From positions 59,806 through 123,805 of the forward strand of contig DASYXT010000111.1 of assembly GCA_035934555.1 (NCBI GenBank): 64,000 bases of DNA, written 5' to 3'. The DNA comes from DASYXT01 sp035934555 (lineage in GTDB: Bacteria > Verrucomicrobiota > Verrucomicrobiia > Limisphaerales > UBA8199). This document shows, piece by piece, positions 16,661-24,703 of the stretch; within the stretch, counting starts at the first letter, position 1; each line of letters begins with the position of its first letter. A program made the position numbers and the translations under genes. Under the pieces are notes generated by a model. That model worked only from the letters and a program-made list of their open reading frames with translations. It was not told the DNA's origin and did not search any database.

Positions 16661-17541
16661 ATGGCTCCCCTGCCCTCCATATCGGAAACCAAACCGCTTT
16701 CTGCGCCGCAAACCTCATGGAGCCTTTTGAATATGCCCTGGCAAATGGCTTCGATGCCTTCGAGTGGTTTCCGGACAAGAAACCCTCGGGCGCGGGCTGG
16801 GATGAGACGGACTTGGCTCCGGCGATGCGCGCCCTTATTAGCCAGACCGCGCGGTCCGCAGCAGTTCGTCTCTCGGTTCACGCCCGCTGGACCATCAACC
16901 CGTTGCTGCCCGACGCCGCCTTGGCCCTACGGCGCGAAATTGACCTCGCACAGGATTTGGGCGCGCGTGTGCTGGTCCTGCACCTTTACACCGAAGCGGG
17001 AATTCCCGCTTACGTCAACGCGCTCGCACCGGCTTGTGCCTGGGCGGCGGCAGGCGCTGTGCAGCTCGCCATCGAAAATACGGTCGATACCTCACCCGGC
17101 GATTTCAATGCACTCTTCGAGGAACTGCGCAAGCGGGACGACTCCACTTTGGCGCACTGCGGCATGTGCCTGGACATCGGCCACGCTAATCTCTGCGCCG
17201 CCACGCGCAACGATTACCTGCAATTCGTCGCTCAACTCCGGCCTCACGTGCCCATCATTCACCTGCACCTTCACGAAAACTGGGGCGACGCCGACAGCCA
17301 TCTGCCCCTCTTTACCGGGCCCGCCGCATTCACTGATGAGGGCGTGCGCCGGCTCATCGCGCAGATGAAGGCGCGCGCCTTTTGCGGCTCAGTCATCCTC
17401 GAGCAGTGGCCGCAGCCGCCTTCGTTATTAAATCACGCGCGCGACAGACTCCTGCGCCTGTGGAACGAATGCAGTGCCTTAGTGGAGCGCGGACATTCCT
17501 GTCCGCAGCAACTTCCGAACGCCAGCAGGCCTCGCATTTAA
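16657..17541 (+). CDS. Sugar phosphate isomerase/epimerase-like TIM barrel
   Basis: This 294-residue protein is of the xylose isomerase-like/AP endonuclease 2 superfamily. The start is GTG at 16657, overlapping the GWD stop (GTGA), so the two are translationally coupled. Metal-binding and barrel motifs are visible: LAIENTVDT (Glu), GMCLDIGHANL (Asp, His), IIHLHLHENWGDADSHLPLFTGP and VILEQWP (Glu). The substrate is unknown; coupling to GWD suggests a sugar or sugar-phosphate of the same pathway. The last about 20 codons (ALVERGHSCPQQLPNASRPRI) are encoded by one arm of a 28-bp inverted repeat that appears to have landed in the gene end. Confidence 0.78.
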   Translation: MNGSPALHIGNQTAFCAANLMEPFEYALANGFDAFEWFPDKKPSGAGWDETDLAPAMRALISQTARSAAVRLSVHARWTINPLLPDAALALRREIDLAQDLGARVLVLHLYTEAGIPAYVNALAPACAWAAAGAVQLAIENTVDTSPGDFNALFEELRKRDDSTLAHCGMCLDIGHANLCAATRNDYLQFVAQLRPHVPIIHLHLHENWGDADSHLPLFTGPAAFTDEGVRRLIAQMKARAFCGSVILEQWPQPPSLLNHARDRLLRLWNECSALVERGHSCPQQLPNASRPRI

Positions 17542-17591
17542 TGGAAGCTTTGGGTCTGAAGCATTGCTGCGGACAGGAATGTCCGCGCTCC
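17484..17591. repeat. Perfect 28-bp inverted repeat (REP-like), arms 17484-17511 and 17564-17591
   Basis: The two arms are exact reverse complements separated by 52 bp. Each arm also contains an internal hairpin (GCGGACA-TTCC-TGTCCGC), a nested structure typical of REP/BIME elements. The left arm encodes the end of the isomerase and the right arm lies before the GH57 gene. A third copy with two mismatches is at 58529-58556. Confidence 0.85.
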
Positions 17592-17670
17592 GGCCGCCAA
17601 TCACGGCCGGATTACCAGCCAGCGCCGTCCTGTGAGTTATCATCGATTGAGCCTTGCGATTGCGAACGCT

Positions 17671-18855
17671 ATGAACACCATTTATCATGCGCTGGTCCTG
17701 AACCTTCATCAGCCGGCCGGAAACCTCGAAACGCTCTTGCGCGACCGCGAATGGGAAGCGCGCGAGATACTGCTCGCGCTGGACCGCATCCCGCGCGCGC
17801 TCTGGCCCTTTGAAGACGTCGCCCGCGTTCACCTCTCGCTGTCGGGCACGCTGCTCGAAACCCTTGCAGATCCCAAATTCCAGGAACGCGTTTACGGCAT
17901 CGTCAAATGCGGCGACCTGCTCTGGCATCTCCAAAACCAAAAGATTCTCCAAATCTTCGGCACGGGGTATTATCATCCCGTTCTGCCGCTCATCCCGGCC
18001 GCTGATCGCGAAGAACACCTGCAGCGCTGGCTGGGCATCGGCCGCCACTTGTTCGGGCGTGCCCACTTCAACGGTTTCTGGCCGCCCGAAATGGGCTTCT
18101 GCATGGAGTTGATCCCGCTGCTGAAACGCTTCGGCTATCGCTACGTCATCGTGGACAGCAACCACGTCGAACCTCTCACACCCATGCGCTGGGACGAAGT
18201 CCGTTACCGTCCCCATCTGGCGCGGTATGGCGACGATGAGATTGTCGTCATTGTGCGCGACCGCGATTTGTCTGATGCGCAGGAGGCCGGCATGGATCAC
18301 GGCTGGTTCATGCGGGAAGTTCATGAGCGCACCCGGCACTGCGACTTCCCACCGCTGGTAACCACCGCCACCGATGGGGATAATGGCGGCTGGTTCCGCA
18401 ACGTGTCGGGCAAAGGCAATTTCTGGGGCGTGTTCTATCAGCCTTTGCTGGATTTGGTGCGCCGCGGCGCCACCGAGGTCCGCCCCATTTTCATCGATGA
18501 TTATCTCAACGCCTTCGGCGCGCATGGCTGCGTCAACGTCCGCACCGGCGCATGGAACACCGGCTGGCACCACGGCACCGGCTTTGTTCAATGGACCGGT
18601 TCCGACGCGCAAAAGGCCGCGCTTCAGCGCATCCAGGAGACGAGCAATGCGGTTCAGCACCTGCGGCAGCGCGCCGCGGCCAACAGCGGCAATGGCCAGG
18701 TCGCCCACCAATTCGAGCAAGCGCTCTGGCGCCTGCTCCGCGCCGAGACGAGCTGCAACCTGTTCTGGGGCGAGGCTTGGGTGCCTCATTGCCATCGCGA
18801 CCTCGATGATGCCTGGAAGCACATCCACCTCGCCCAATCGGCGCTCGCTGTATAG
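17671..18855 (+). CDS. GH57-family alpha-glucan-active enzyme
   Basis: This 394-residue protein has the GH57 seven-stranded barrel. It opens MNTIYHALVLNLHQPAGNL (the HQP strand-1 motif) and continues with GTGYYHPVLPLIP. The nucleophile region is FNGFWPPEMGFC with Glu141, and the acid/base region is VTTATDGDNGGWF with Asp235. GH57 contains alpha-amylases, 4-alpha-glucanotransferases and branching enzymes, and the specificity is not readable here. The ATG at 17671 is preferred because it starts at the conserved strand. It has no signal peptide, so it acts inside the cell, and it closes the alpha-glucan cluster 129 nt after the isomerase. The 257 bp that follow hold no supported gene. Confidence 0.88.
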   Translation: MNTIYHALVLNLHQPAGNLETLLRDREWEAREILLALDRIPRALWPFEDVARVHLSLSGTLLETLADPKFQERVYGIVKCGDLLWHLQNQKILQIFGTGYYHPVLPLIPAADREEHLQRWLGIGRHLFGRAHFNGFWPPEMGFCMELIPLLKRFGYRYVIVDSNHVEPLTPMRWDEVRYRPHLARYGDDEIVVIVRDRDLSDAQEAGMDHGWFMREVHERTRHCDFPPLVTTATDGDNGGWFRNVSGKGNFWGVFYQPLLDLVRRGATEVRPIFIDDYLNAFGAHGCVNVRTGAWNTGWHHGTGFVQWTGSDAQKAALQRIQETSNAVQHLRQRAAANSGNGQVAHQFEQALWRLLRAETSCNLFWGEAWVPHCHRDLDDAWKHIHLAQSALAV

Positions 18856-19112
18856 GAACGCCCAAACGACAGGGACGATGCGGCTTTTCTGATCAGTGGA
18901 GGCCGGCTTCCATACGACCATGCGAAGGAGGAGAACCAGGAGGCAAGAGCGGGCGGATGAATCTCTCCTGGGTACAGGCTAAAGGAGACAGTTGAAAACA
19001 CCAGTGACTCGTGTAAATCGGTATGAGCGTCAAGGTCTGCGTTATGCCAGGACTTTATGCCGAGTTATTGAATCACAAAGACTCGGTAAATACGGTTCAT
19101 TGTGCACTTTGG

Positions 19113-19197
19113 TGCCGGTGGTGGGACTCGAACCCACACGGCTGTTTAAGGCCCCAGGATTTTAAGTCCTGTGCGTCTGCCATTTCGCCACACCGGC
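19113..19197 (-). tRNA. tRNA-Leu (anticodon UAA)
   Basis: On the minus strand the 85-nt sequence has a 7-bp acceptor stem (GCCGGTG/CACCGGC) with discriminator A. It has a D arm with GGCGAAATGGCAGAC, an anticodon loop CTTAAAA giving anticodon UAA, a long class II variable arm, and a T arm with GGTTCGAGTCC. CCA is not encoded. The long variable arm and the anticodon together identify leucine. Confidence 0.95.
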
Positions 19198-19219
19198 TGC
19201 CTTGGTTTTACTGTATTTC

Positions 19220-19247
19220 ATTATAGAAAGCTTCGGGAGGGGCGCAA
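19220..19247 (-). promoter_or_regulatory. Predicted promoter of tRNA-Leu
   Basis: On the minus strand TTGCGC (19242-19247) and a perfect TATAAT (19220-19225) are separated by 16 nt, and the -10 box is 22 nt upstream of the tRNA 5' end. The -10 match is strong and the -35 moderate. Confidence 0.5.
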
Positions 19248-19267
19248 GCTGCCGATCCGCCGGGCGT

Positions 19268-20059
19268 TCATGAGCGTAGATTATCGGTTAAGTTCTCGCT
19301 GAACGCCTCATCGGACCGTTCAATCGTGTCGCGGCAAATAAAAGTGATTTCCGGCGTTTCCTCTTTGTGCAAGTAGTTCTGCTCGCTCGCGCCGGAGACG
19401 TAATGGGTGCAGTGGACGAGCGACTGCATCCAACGCAGCCGCGTATCGCGGGTCGGGCTGATGTTCTCTTTCCCAAATGGAACGGCCGGAACCGTGATGA
19501 ACGAATTGCCGCCTTCATGTAGTTGCAACGCGCCGTCATGAACGCGGGCCCGGACGATCTCGCCCTCGTAGGGCACGTCGGCGAAGAATTCGGGAATGTC
19601 GCAGGCCGCGCGACGCAGTTCCGGAGCGCTGGAACGCACAAGCCTGACATTTTCCAACAGGCCCAGCGCGGCATACATCGCGAGACAAAAGTCCGAGACG
19701 TTGGACCCGCGCGCCTGGGCGAACGCGTCGATAGCCGGCCGTTCGACATAGTTCGGCAACTGGGCCAGCGTGCGGGCCTGCCAATCCGCCGGGATACGTT
19801 TGAGATACAGCGGGGAAAACTTGCGCTGGAGGCGGTTCTCGAAAGCGAAGTTCAGCAATGCCGGCTCCCCGGTTTTGCGGTGGCGCAATTCAGTGCGCGT
19901 TTCCCGCGGGTCGTGGTCGCTGTCGTGATAAAAGAAAACAATTTCACCGCCCAGCTCGGCTTGCAGGCGCCGCGCGGTCAAAATTTTCGCGACCAGAAAT
20001 CGCTTTGGGAAAAACCCGCACGGTTGCTGACCGAAGCAAATAACGGGGTGTGGGTTCAT
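19268..20059 (-). CDS. Short BshC-like protein (putative cysteine-adding enzyme relative)
   Basis: This 263-residue cytosolic protein starts at the ATG at 20059 (MNPHPVICFGQQPCGFFPKRF). The motif order GQQP...PKRFLVAKILTARRLQAELGGEIVFFYHDSDHDPRET resembles the GQQ...PLYTIYKAL...VPVFWIAxEDHD block of BshC, which adds cysteine in bacillithiol synthesis. BshC proteins have about 540 residues, so this is about half length and lacks the C-terminal coiled coil. It begins 17 nt after the symporter, downstream of a PIG-L deacetylase; BshB deacetylases are also PIG-L proteins. Homology is plausible, but the biochemical role is uncertain. Confidence 0.5.
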   Translation of the reverse strand: MNPHPVICFGQQPCGFFPKRFLVAKILTARRLQAELGGEIVFFYHDSDHDPRETRTELRHRKTGEPALLNFAFENRLQRKFSPLYLKRIPADWQARTLAQLPNYVERPAIDAFAQARGSNVSDFCLAMYAALGLLENVRLVRSSAPELRRAACDIPEFFADVPYEGEIVRARVHDGALQLHEGGNSFITVPAVPFGKENISPTRDTRLRWMQSLVHCTHYVSGASEQNYLHKEETPEITFICRDTIERSDEAFSENLTDNLRS

Positions 20060-20076
20060 GGATAATGGGCGCCGAT

Positions 20077-21804
20077 TCAACGAACAGGAGCTGAGGCAAC
20101 CGGCACCGGCTGAGGCTGAGAATCGTTGCGGCCAAGCATTGCCTGCAGCGCCAGGCTCAACAGGATACATGCCACGCAGCCAATCGGGTTGTACCAGAGA
20201 TAACTCAAGCTCGGAAAACCGAAATGCAACCCGAGCACCATTGCCTCGGCGACCATCGCCGACCAGAAGATAGCCGTGCCGCCGACCTGTTTGAAGAAGA
20301 ACGCCACAAGGAAAAGAGCCAACTGCACGCCGTAAAACAGCGAGCCGATGATGTTAATCGCCTGAATGAGGTTGTCCTGGAGACTCGCGAAAAGGGCGAA
20401 GGCCAATGCCACCATGCCCCAAAAAACGGTGAAGGCCTTGGAGGCGATCACATAATGCCGGCCTGTGGCGTCGCGCCGGATGAGAAACTTATAAAAGTCC
20501 ACCGTCGAGGTGGAGGCCAGGGCGTTGAGTTCGGCGGCTTTGGATGACAAGGCGGCAGCGAAGAACGCCGCAACCAATAATCCGATCACGCCATGCGGCA
20601 GGTGCTGGAGAATAAACGTGATGAAGACGTAATCGGATTCCTGTCCTTTGACGCCCGTATGAGCATCCGTGATGGTCGTCTCGGCCTGGTGCCGCACTTG
20701 CTGGGCCTGTTCATACGTGGCGAGGGCTTGCGCGCGCGCGGCGGTGGCAGCGGCGCGGTCGCCCGCGTGGCGGGCAGTCAGCCACGCCTGGATTTGGTGA
20801 GTTTGGCGCGCGTGCAGTTGACTGTATTGGGTCTGGAGCGCTTGGAGCGGTGCGGCAGCCGGCCCCTGTGCGGCAGCCTCGACTGCGGGTTTATTGAACA
20901 GCAGCGGCGAAGGCTGGAACTGATAAAAGACGAACACCAGCGCCCCGAGCAAGAGGATCGAGAATTGCATCGGGATTTTGCAAACCGCATTGAACATCAG
21001 ACCGAGGCGGCTCTGGCGCAGCGACGACCCGGCGATATAGCGTTGCACTTGTGACTGGTCGGCGCCGAAGTAAGACATCTGCAGAAACAATCCGCCGAGC
21101 AGCCCGGACCAGATGGTATAGCGCTTGTGCACGTCGGGTGAGAAATCGACCGCGTGCAGTTTGTTGAATGCGCCGGCGACGGCGAAGGTGTCGGCCAACG
21201 ACGCCGGAATTTTCAGCAGCAGGATGATTAGGGCCAGCACCATCCCGCCGAAGATCACCGCCATCTGGTATTGTTGGGTGAGGCTGACAGCTTCAGTTCC
21301 GCCGACGGTCGTGTAGATGATCGCCACCAAACCTGAAAGGAGGATCGTGAGCGTCAAAGGCCAGCCTAGCATGGCCGAGAGGATGATCGCGGGGGCGTAA
21401 ATAGTGATTCCGGCCGCCAGTCCGCGTTGGAGCAGAAACAACGCGGCTCCGAACAATCTTGTTTTGGCATCGAACCGCCGGCCCAGAAACTCGTAGGCGG
21501 TATAGACATTCAGGCGCCGGAACATCGGCAGGAAAACGGCCGCGATGATCACCAGCGCAATCGGGATGCCCAAATAAAACTGCACAAAACCAAGTCCATC
21601 CTGGTAGCCCTGACCGGGGGTGGACATGAAGGTGATCGCGCTGGCCTGGGTCGCCATCACCGACAGACCGATCGTCACCCAACTCATGTTCTCCTCGCCC
21701 TTGAGATAGGTTTGCAGATCGTGGCAGCGGCGCGTGCGCCACACACCGTAGGCGGCAATGCCCAGGATCGAGCCGATCAGAACGACGAAGTCCAGCGCAC
21801 TCAT
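20077..21804 (-). CDS. Sodium/solute symporter (SSS family)
   Basis: This 575-residue inner-membrane protein has the SSS LeuT-like helices. MSALDFVVLIGSILGIAAYGVW is TM1, GEENMSWVTIGLSVMATQASAITFMSTPGQGY is the conserved Na-binding start, and GLVAIIYTTVGGTEAVSLTQQYQMAVIF is the SSS signature. Between two helices lies an insertion of about 85 residues (about 325-405), rich in Ala/Gln/His (QALQTQYSQLHARQTHQIQ...), that is probably a coiled coil. The solute is unknown. Its ATG overlaps the upstream small membrane-protein stop (21801-21804). The operon context suggests import of a product released by the secreted PIG-L protein. Confidence 0.88.
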   Translation of the reverse strand: MSALDFVVLIGSILGIAAYGVWRTRRCHDLQTYLKGEENMSWVTIGLSVMATQASAITFMSTPGQGYQDGLGFVQFYLGIPIALVIIAAVFLPMFRRLNVYTAYEFLGRRFDAKTRLFGAALFLLQRGLAAGITIYAPAIILSAMLGWPLTLTILLSGLVAIIYTTVGGTEAVSLTQQYQMAVIFGGMVLALIILLLKIPASLADTFAVAGAFNKLHAVDFSPDVHKRYTIWSGLLGGLFLQMSYFGADQSQVQRYIAGSSLRQSRLGLMFNAVCKIPMQFSILLLGALVFVFYQFQPSPLLFNKPAVEAAAQGPAAAPLQALQTQYSQLHARQTHQIQAWLTARHAGDRAAATAARAQALATYEQAQQVRHQAETTITDAHTGVKGQESDYVFITFILQHLPHGVIGLLVAAFFAAALSSKAAELNALASTSTVDFYKFLIRRDATGRHYVIASKAFTVFWGMVALAFALFASLQDNLIQAINIIGSLFYGVQLALFLVAFFFKQVGGTAIFWSAMVAEAMVLGLHFGFPSLSYLWYNPIGCVACILLSLALQAMLGRNDSQPQPVPVASAPVR

Positions 21805-21986
21805 GCGGACCACGCACTCAGCGCGTACAGCAACACGACCCAAAGAACAAATGCGCCGAGAACGAACGCGTAAACCGCCCGCCAGGTGTGCAGCCAGGGT
21901 AACCCGGTCGATTCCTCTTCATTATTCGCAGCGGCGACGGGTGCCCCGGTTGATGGGCCGGCCGACTCAGGGCCGGCAGGCTTCAC
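21801..21986 (-). CDS. 61-residue single-pass membrane protein
   Basis: A GTG at 21986 overlaps the PIG-L stop (GTGA, 21983-21986), and the TGA overlaps the symporter ATG (21801-21804). The 61-residue product has a Pro/Ala/Glu-rich cytosolic start, then TWRAVYAFVLGAFVLWVVLLYALSAWSA, one clear membrane helix at the C-terminus. Overlap on both sides and a clean helix make it a real gene. Small membrane partners encoded before SSS transporters are known in other bacteria, so a transporter subunit or regulator is a reasonable guess. No family is recognised. Confidence 0.75.
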   Translation of the reverse strand: MKPAGPESAGPSTGAPVAAANNEEESTGLPWLHTWRAVYAFVLGAFVLWVVLLYALSAWSA

Positions 21987-24487
21987 GGGCGGCCTCCATC
22001 GGCTCTTTGGGCGGCAGGCTTGCCCAGCGCGAGCAGGTTGGCAAAAAGCCGATAGGCGCCCGGCACTCCGGCCGGCAATTGCCGGAACCAGGCCAGGCCT
22101 GTGTACACAAAGTAGCCCTTGCCGTAAGGCGCCACCAGCAAACTGCCTTTGAGAGGGGCCTCGCCTGGGTCGCTGCACGCAATCACAGGCTGGAAGTGGT
22201 CATCCCACGTATCGGGAAAATAAAGCCCGCGCTCTTGAACCCAGCCGTCAAAATCTGCCTCAGTAATCTTATTGGGCACATTCAAAACTGGGTTCTCCGG
22301 CTGGAGGAAGGTCACTGGAGCGGTTTCGTCGGTGACACGCTCATTGGAAAGGTGAAGCCGATACGGCGCGATTGATTCCGTCTTCACTCCATTAGGCCGA
22401 TTGTACTGAACGATAACCGTGCCGCCGCCCTCGACATATTGGAACAAGCCGGCAAGGCCGTTCGTGAGGTCGGAACGAACATTAAACGCCCGCACGCCGA
22501 TAACGACCGCATCAAGCCCCTTGAGCTTCCCCGGTGTCAAATCCGCCCCGGTGAGCGTGGACACCTGATAGCCCATTTCCTGAACGCATTCGGAGACGCT
22601 GTCGCCCGCGCCTGGCAGGTAGCCCACCCGATGACCAACTGTGACGAGGTCCAGGCTGATGGCTTTCAGCCGCGCTGGGGGTTGCAGCAGTTGGGAAGGA
22701 ATATGGGGATAACGAATCTCGACGCGACGGCAGGCGAAATCGCGTCCGCCAACGAGCGCGTGCGCAGTGAAATCGGCAACCTGCGGCCGTGCGGGCGCGG
22801 TGACTTGGAACGTGAATGCAACGCTCTCGTTAGCACGGGCAATATGGAAAGGCGATTCAGACGGGCTGACCCGCCAACCCTCCGGCGTATCCAGGTGCAG
22901 TCTGCCATCCGTCGCTGGGCGCGCTGCCGTTATCTTGACCTCGACAGCGTGGGTACTGCCTGGAGCGAAGAGAGAATTTTCCATCGCAAACGACAGCGAA
23001 ACCGGTGCAATGACTTCGAGCGTCTCAGGGTGTGCGCTTTTGCCGGCATCAACCGGTTGCTGCGAGACAACCAGCGTTTGGCCGCCGAGTTCAAATACTT
23101 GTTCGACCGGGAATGCCGGAGGGTTTTCCGGCCGGCCAATGAGCGAGCTGTCAGCCACGCGGAACATGCCGATGGGGTGGTCTTGCTGCAACCAGTACGG
23201 CTGGCTTAAAGGCGCGCCGGGAGGCAACACAAACGTTTGCCGTTTCTCGACGCGCTGCTCGGGCTTTAAATCCAACCCAACCTTCAGGTCCGACCCAAGC
23301 AAAGGAGAACGCACGCCCGCCCAGCGCACGGGAAAATCCGCCGTTTGTTGAACCACGTACTGCACGCTGAATGATTCCCCTGGCGCAACACGCGGTGTGT
23401 CAGTGACGGTTTGGACCGACAGACCAAGGCAGTGGCGGACGATCAAATCGAGCTGGTCGCGTTTCTCATTGAGCACTGGCGTCTTGGGCAACGGCGCAAG
23501 TTGGGCGCGCAGTTCGAGCAACGCGGGCAGGCTCGCGGCGGGGTTGTTAGTGTCAAATTGAGCCATTACCGTGTCGAGGCGCTGTTCGATGGCCTCGCCG
23601 CCCGGCACGCGTTTCCAGGTGGTGTCCACCCCATCGAGCACGTCATGGGTCGCGGGGTCACCGGCCAGCAGTTGGAACGATTCGATGTGCGCGCCGCCGC
23701 TGCGGCCAAAGCCGCGGAAATTATCGAAGCCCTGCGTTTTGTGCATCGCACGGCTGCGCGCGGCGATTTCGCTGAACGATTCGCCCAGCACGGGGTCCTG
23801 GCCGTCTATATCCACGTGCAACACCGGCGAGCTTTCCTTGGATTCGGCCCCGCGGTTAAAGCCGTTCCAAAGGATACGTTTGGGCTGCCACGGCTTGAGT
23901 TGCGTGAGTTGCTCGGGGAAGGCGTTGGTGTCACCAGCCAGCTTGAACGCTTCCAAAGCTAAAATGGCCGAGGAAGTATGATGCCCATGCGTCCCGCCAG
24001 GGATAGGCGAAAATCGAGTGATGATCACGTCGGGCTCGAACGTGCGGATGACGCGCACGACATCCGAGAGCACTTGTTGGCGGTCCCATATCCGCAGCGT
24101 CTCCTGCGCGCTCTTCGAAAAACCAAAATCCACTGCGCGCGTGAAAAACTGGTGCGCGCCGTCGAGCCGGCGCGCGGCGAGCAATTCCTGCGTGCGGATG
24201 ACGCCCAGTTCATCGCCAAATTCCGGCCCGAGCACGTTCTGGCCGCCGTCACCGCGCGTCACGGACAAGTAAGCGGTGCGATAGCCGCGGCCGCGGGCGA
24301 AGTACGTCAGCAGTTGGGTGTTCTCGTCGTCGGGATGCGCCGCGACATAGAGCACCGTACCCATCTCCCGGAACTGGCGTAATTGCTGCAGGATGGCCAT
24401 GGGTGAATCCGGGGCGGCCGCCTGGACGGCCAGGCATAAACCAGCGGCGGCGACCGAAACGATGGCAAAGCGGACTAGGCTAATCAT
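21983..24487 (-). CDS. Secreted PIG-L family deacetylase with a C-terminal amidotransferase-like domain
   Basis: This 834-residue exported protein starts at the ATG at 24487 (MISLVRFAIVSVAAAGLCLAVQAA, a signal peptide). Residues 30-260 form a PIG-L/LmbE deacetylase with the zinc motif YVAAHPDDEN and the distal His pair in GGTHGHHTSS. Beta-sandwich-like regions follow (about 370-600). The C-terminus (about 610-830; RVGYLPGAGDSVSECVQEMGY..., GLDAVVIGVRAFNVR, FQYVEGGGTVIVQYNRPNG) resembles a ThuA/class I amidotransferase-like fold. PIG-L enzymes remove N-acetyl groups from sugars. It is the first gene of a four-gene coupled operon. The 216 bp upstream (24488-24703) show no gene. Confidence 0.85.
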   Translation of the reverse strand: MISLVRFAIVSVAAAGLCLAVQAAAPDSPMAILQQLRQFREMGTVLYVAAHPDDENTQLLTYFARGRGYRTAYLSVTRGDGGQNVLGPEFGDELGVIRTQELLAARRLDGAHQFFTRAVDFGFSKSAQETLRIWDRQQVLSDVVRVIRTFEPDVIITRFSPIPGGTHGHHTSSAILALEAFKLAGDTNAFPEQLTQLKPWQPKRILWNGFNRGAESKESSPVLHVDIDGQDPVLGESFSEIAARSRAMHKTQGFDNFRGFGRSGGAHIESFQLLAGDPATHDVLDGVDTTWKRVPGGEAIEQRLDTVMAQFDTNNPAASLPALLELRAQLAPLPKTPVLNEKRDQLDLIVRHCLGLSVQTVTDTPRVAPGESFSVQYVVQQTADFPVRWAGVRSPLLGSDLKVGLDLKPEQRVEKRQTFVLPPGAPLSQPYWLQQDHPIGMFRVADSSLIGRPENPPAFPVEQVFELGGQTLVVSQQPVDAGKSAHPETLEVIAPVSLSFAMENSLFAPGSTHAVEVKITAARPATDGRLHLDTPEGWRVSPSESPFHIARANESVAFTFQVTAPARPQVADFTAHALVGGRDFACRRVEIRYPHIPSQLLQPPARLKAISLDLVTVGHRVGYLPGAGDSVSECVQEMGYQVSTLTGADLTPGKLKGLDAVVIGVRAFNVRSDLTNGLAGLFQYVEGGGTVIVQYNRPNGVKTESIAPYRLHLSNERVTDETAPVTFLQPENPVLNVPNKITEADFDGWVQERGLYFPDTWDDHFQPVIACSDPGEAPLKGSLLVAPYGKGYFVYTGLAWFRQLPAGVPGAYRLFANLLALGKPAAQRADGGRP

Positions 24488-24703
24488 GAGGATAAGCAAA
24501 AATATATGAGATTGTAGCAGCCGGCGCCAGGAGGCTCAAATTTCGTTTCTTTCAGCCCAAACTCAGACCTTCCGGCGGCTACGGCTGCAATTCTCGAAAC
24601 ACATTCCAGGTAGGGGAACTCAGACTGGGCTGCGGCGAGCGGTCGGCCGGGAAGGCGGGGACATCGGGACCACCGCCGCTCCCGGCTTCAAGTCTTGCAG
24701 TTC

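Noticed and set aside
17479..18921. 480-codon minus-strand frame over the GH57 gene
   Set aside because: The plus strand carries all GH57 motifs; the antisense frame has none and starts in a non-coding region.
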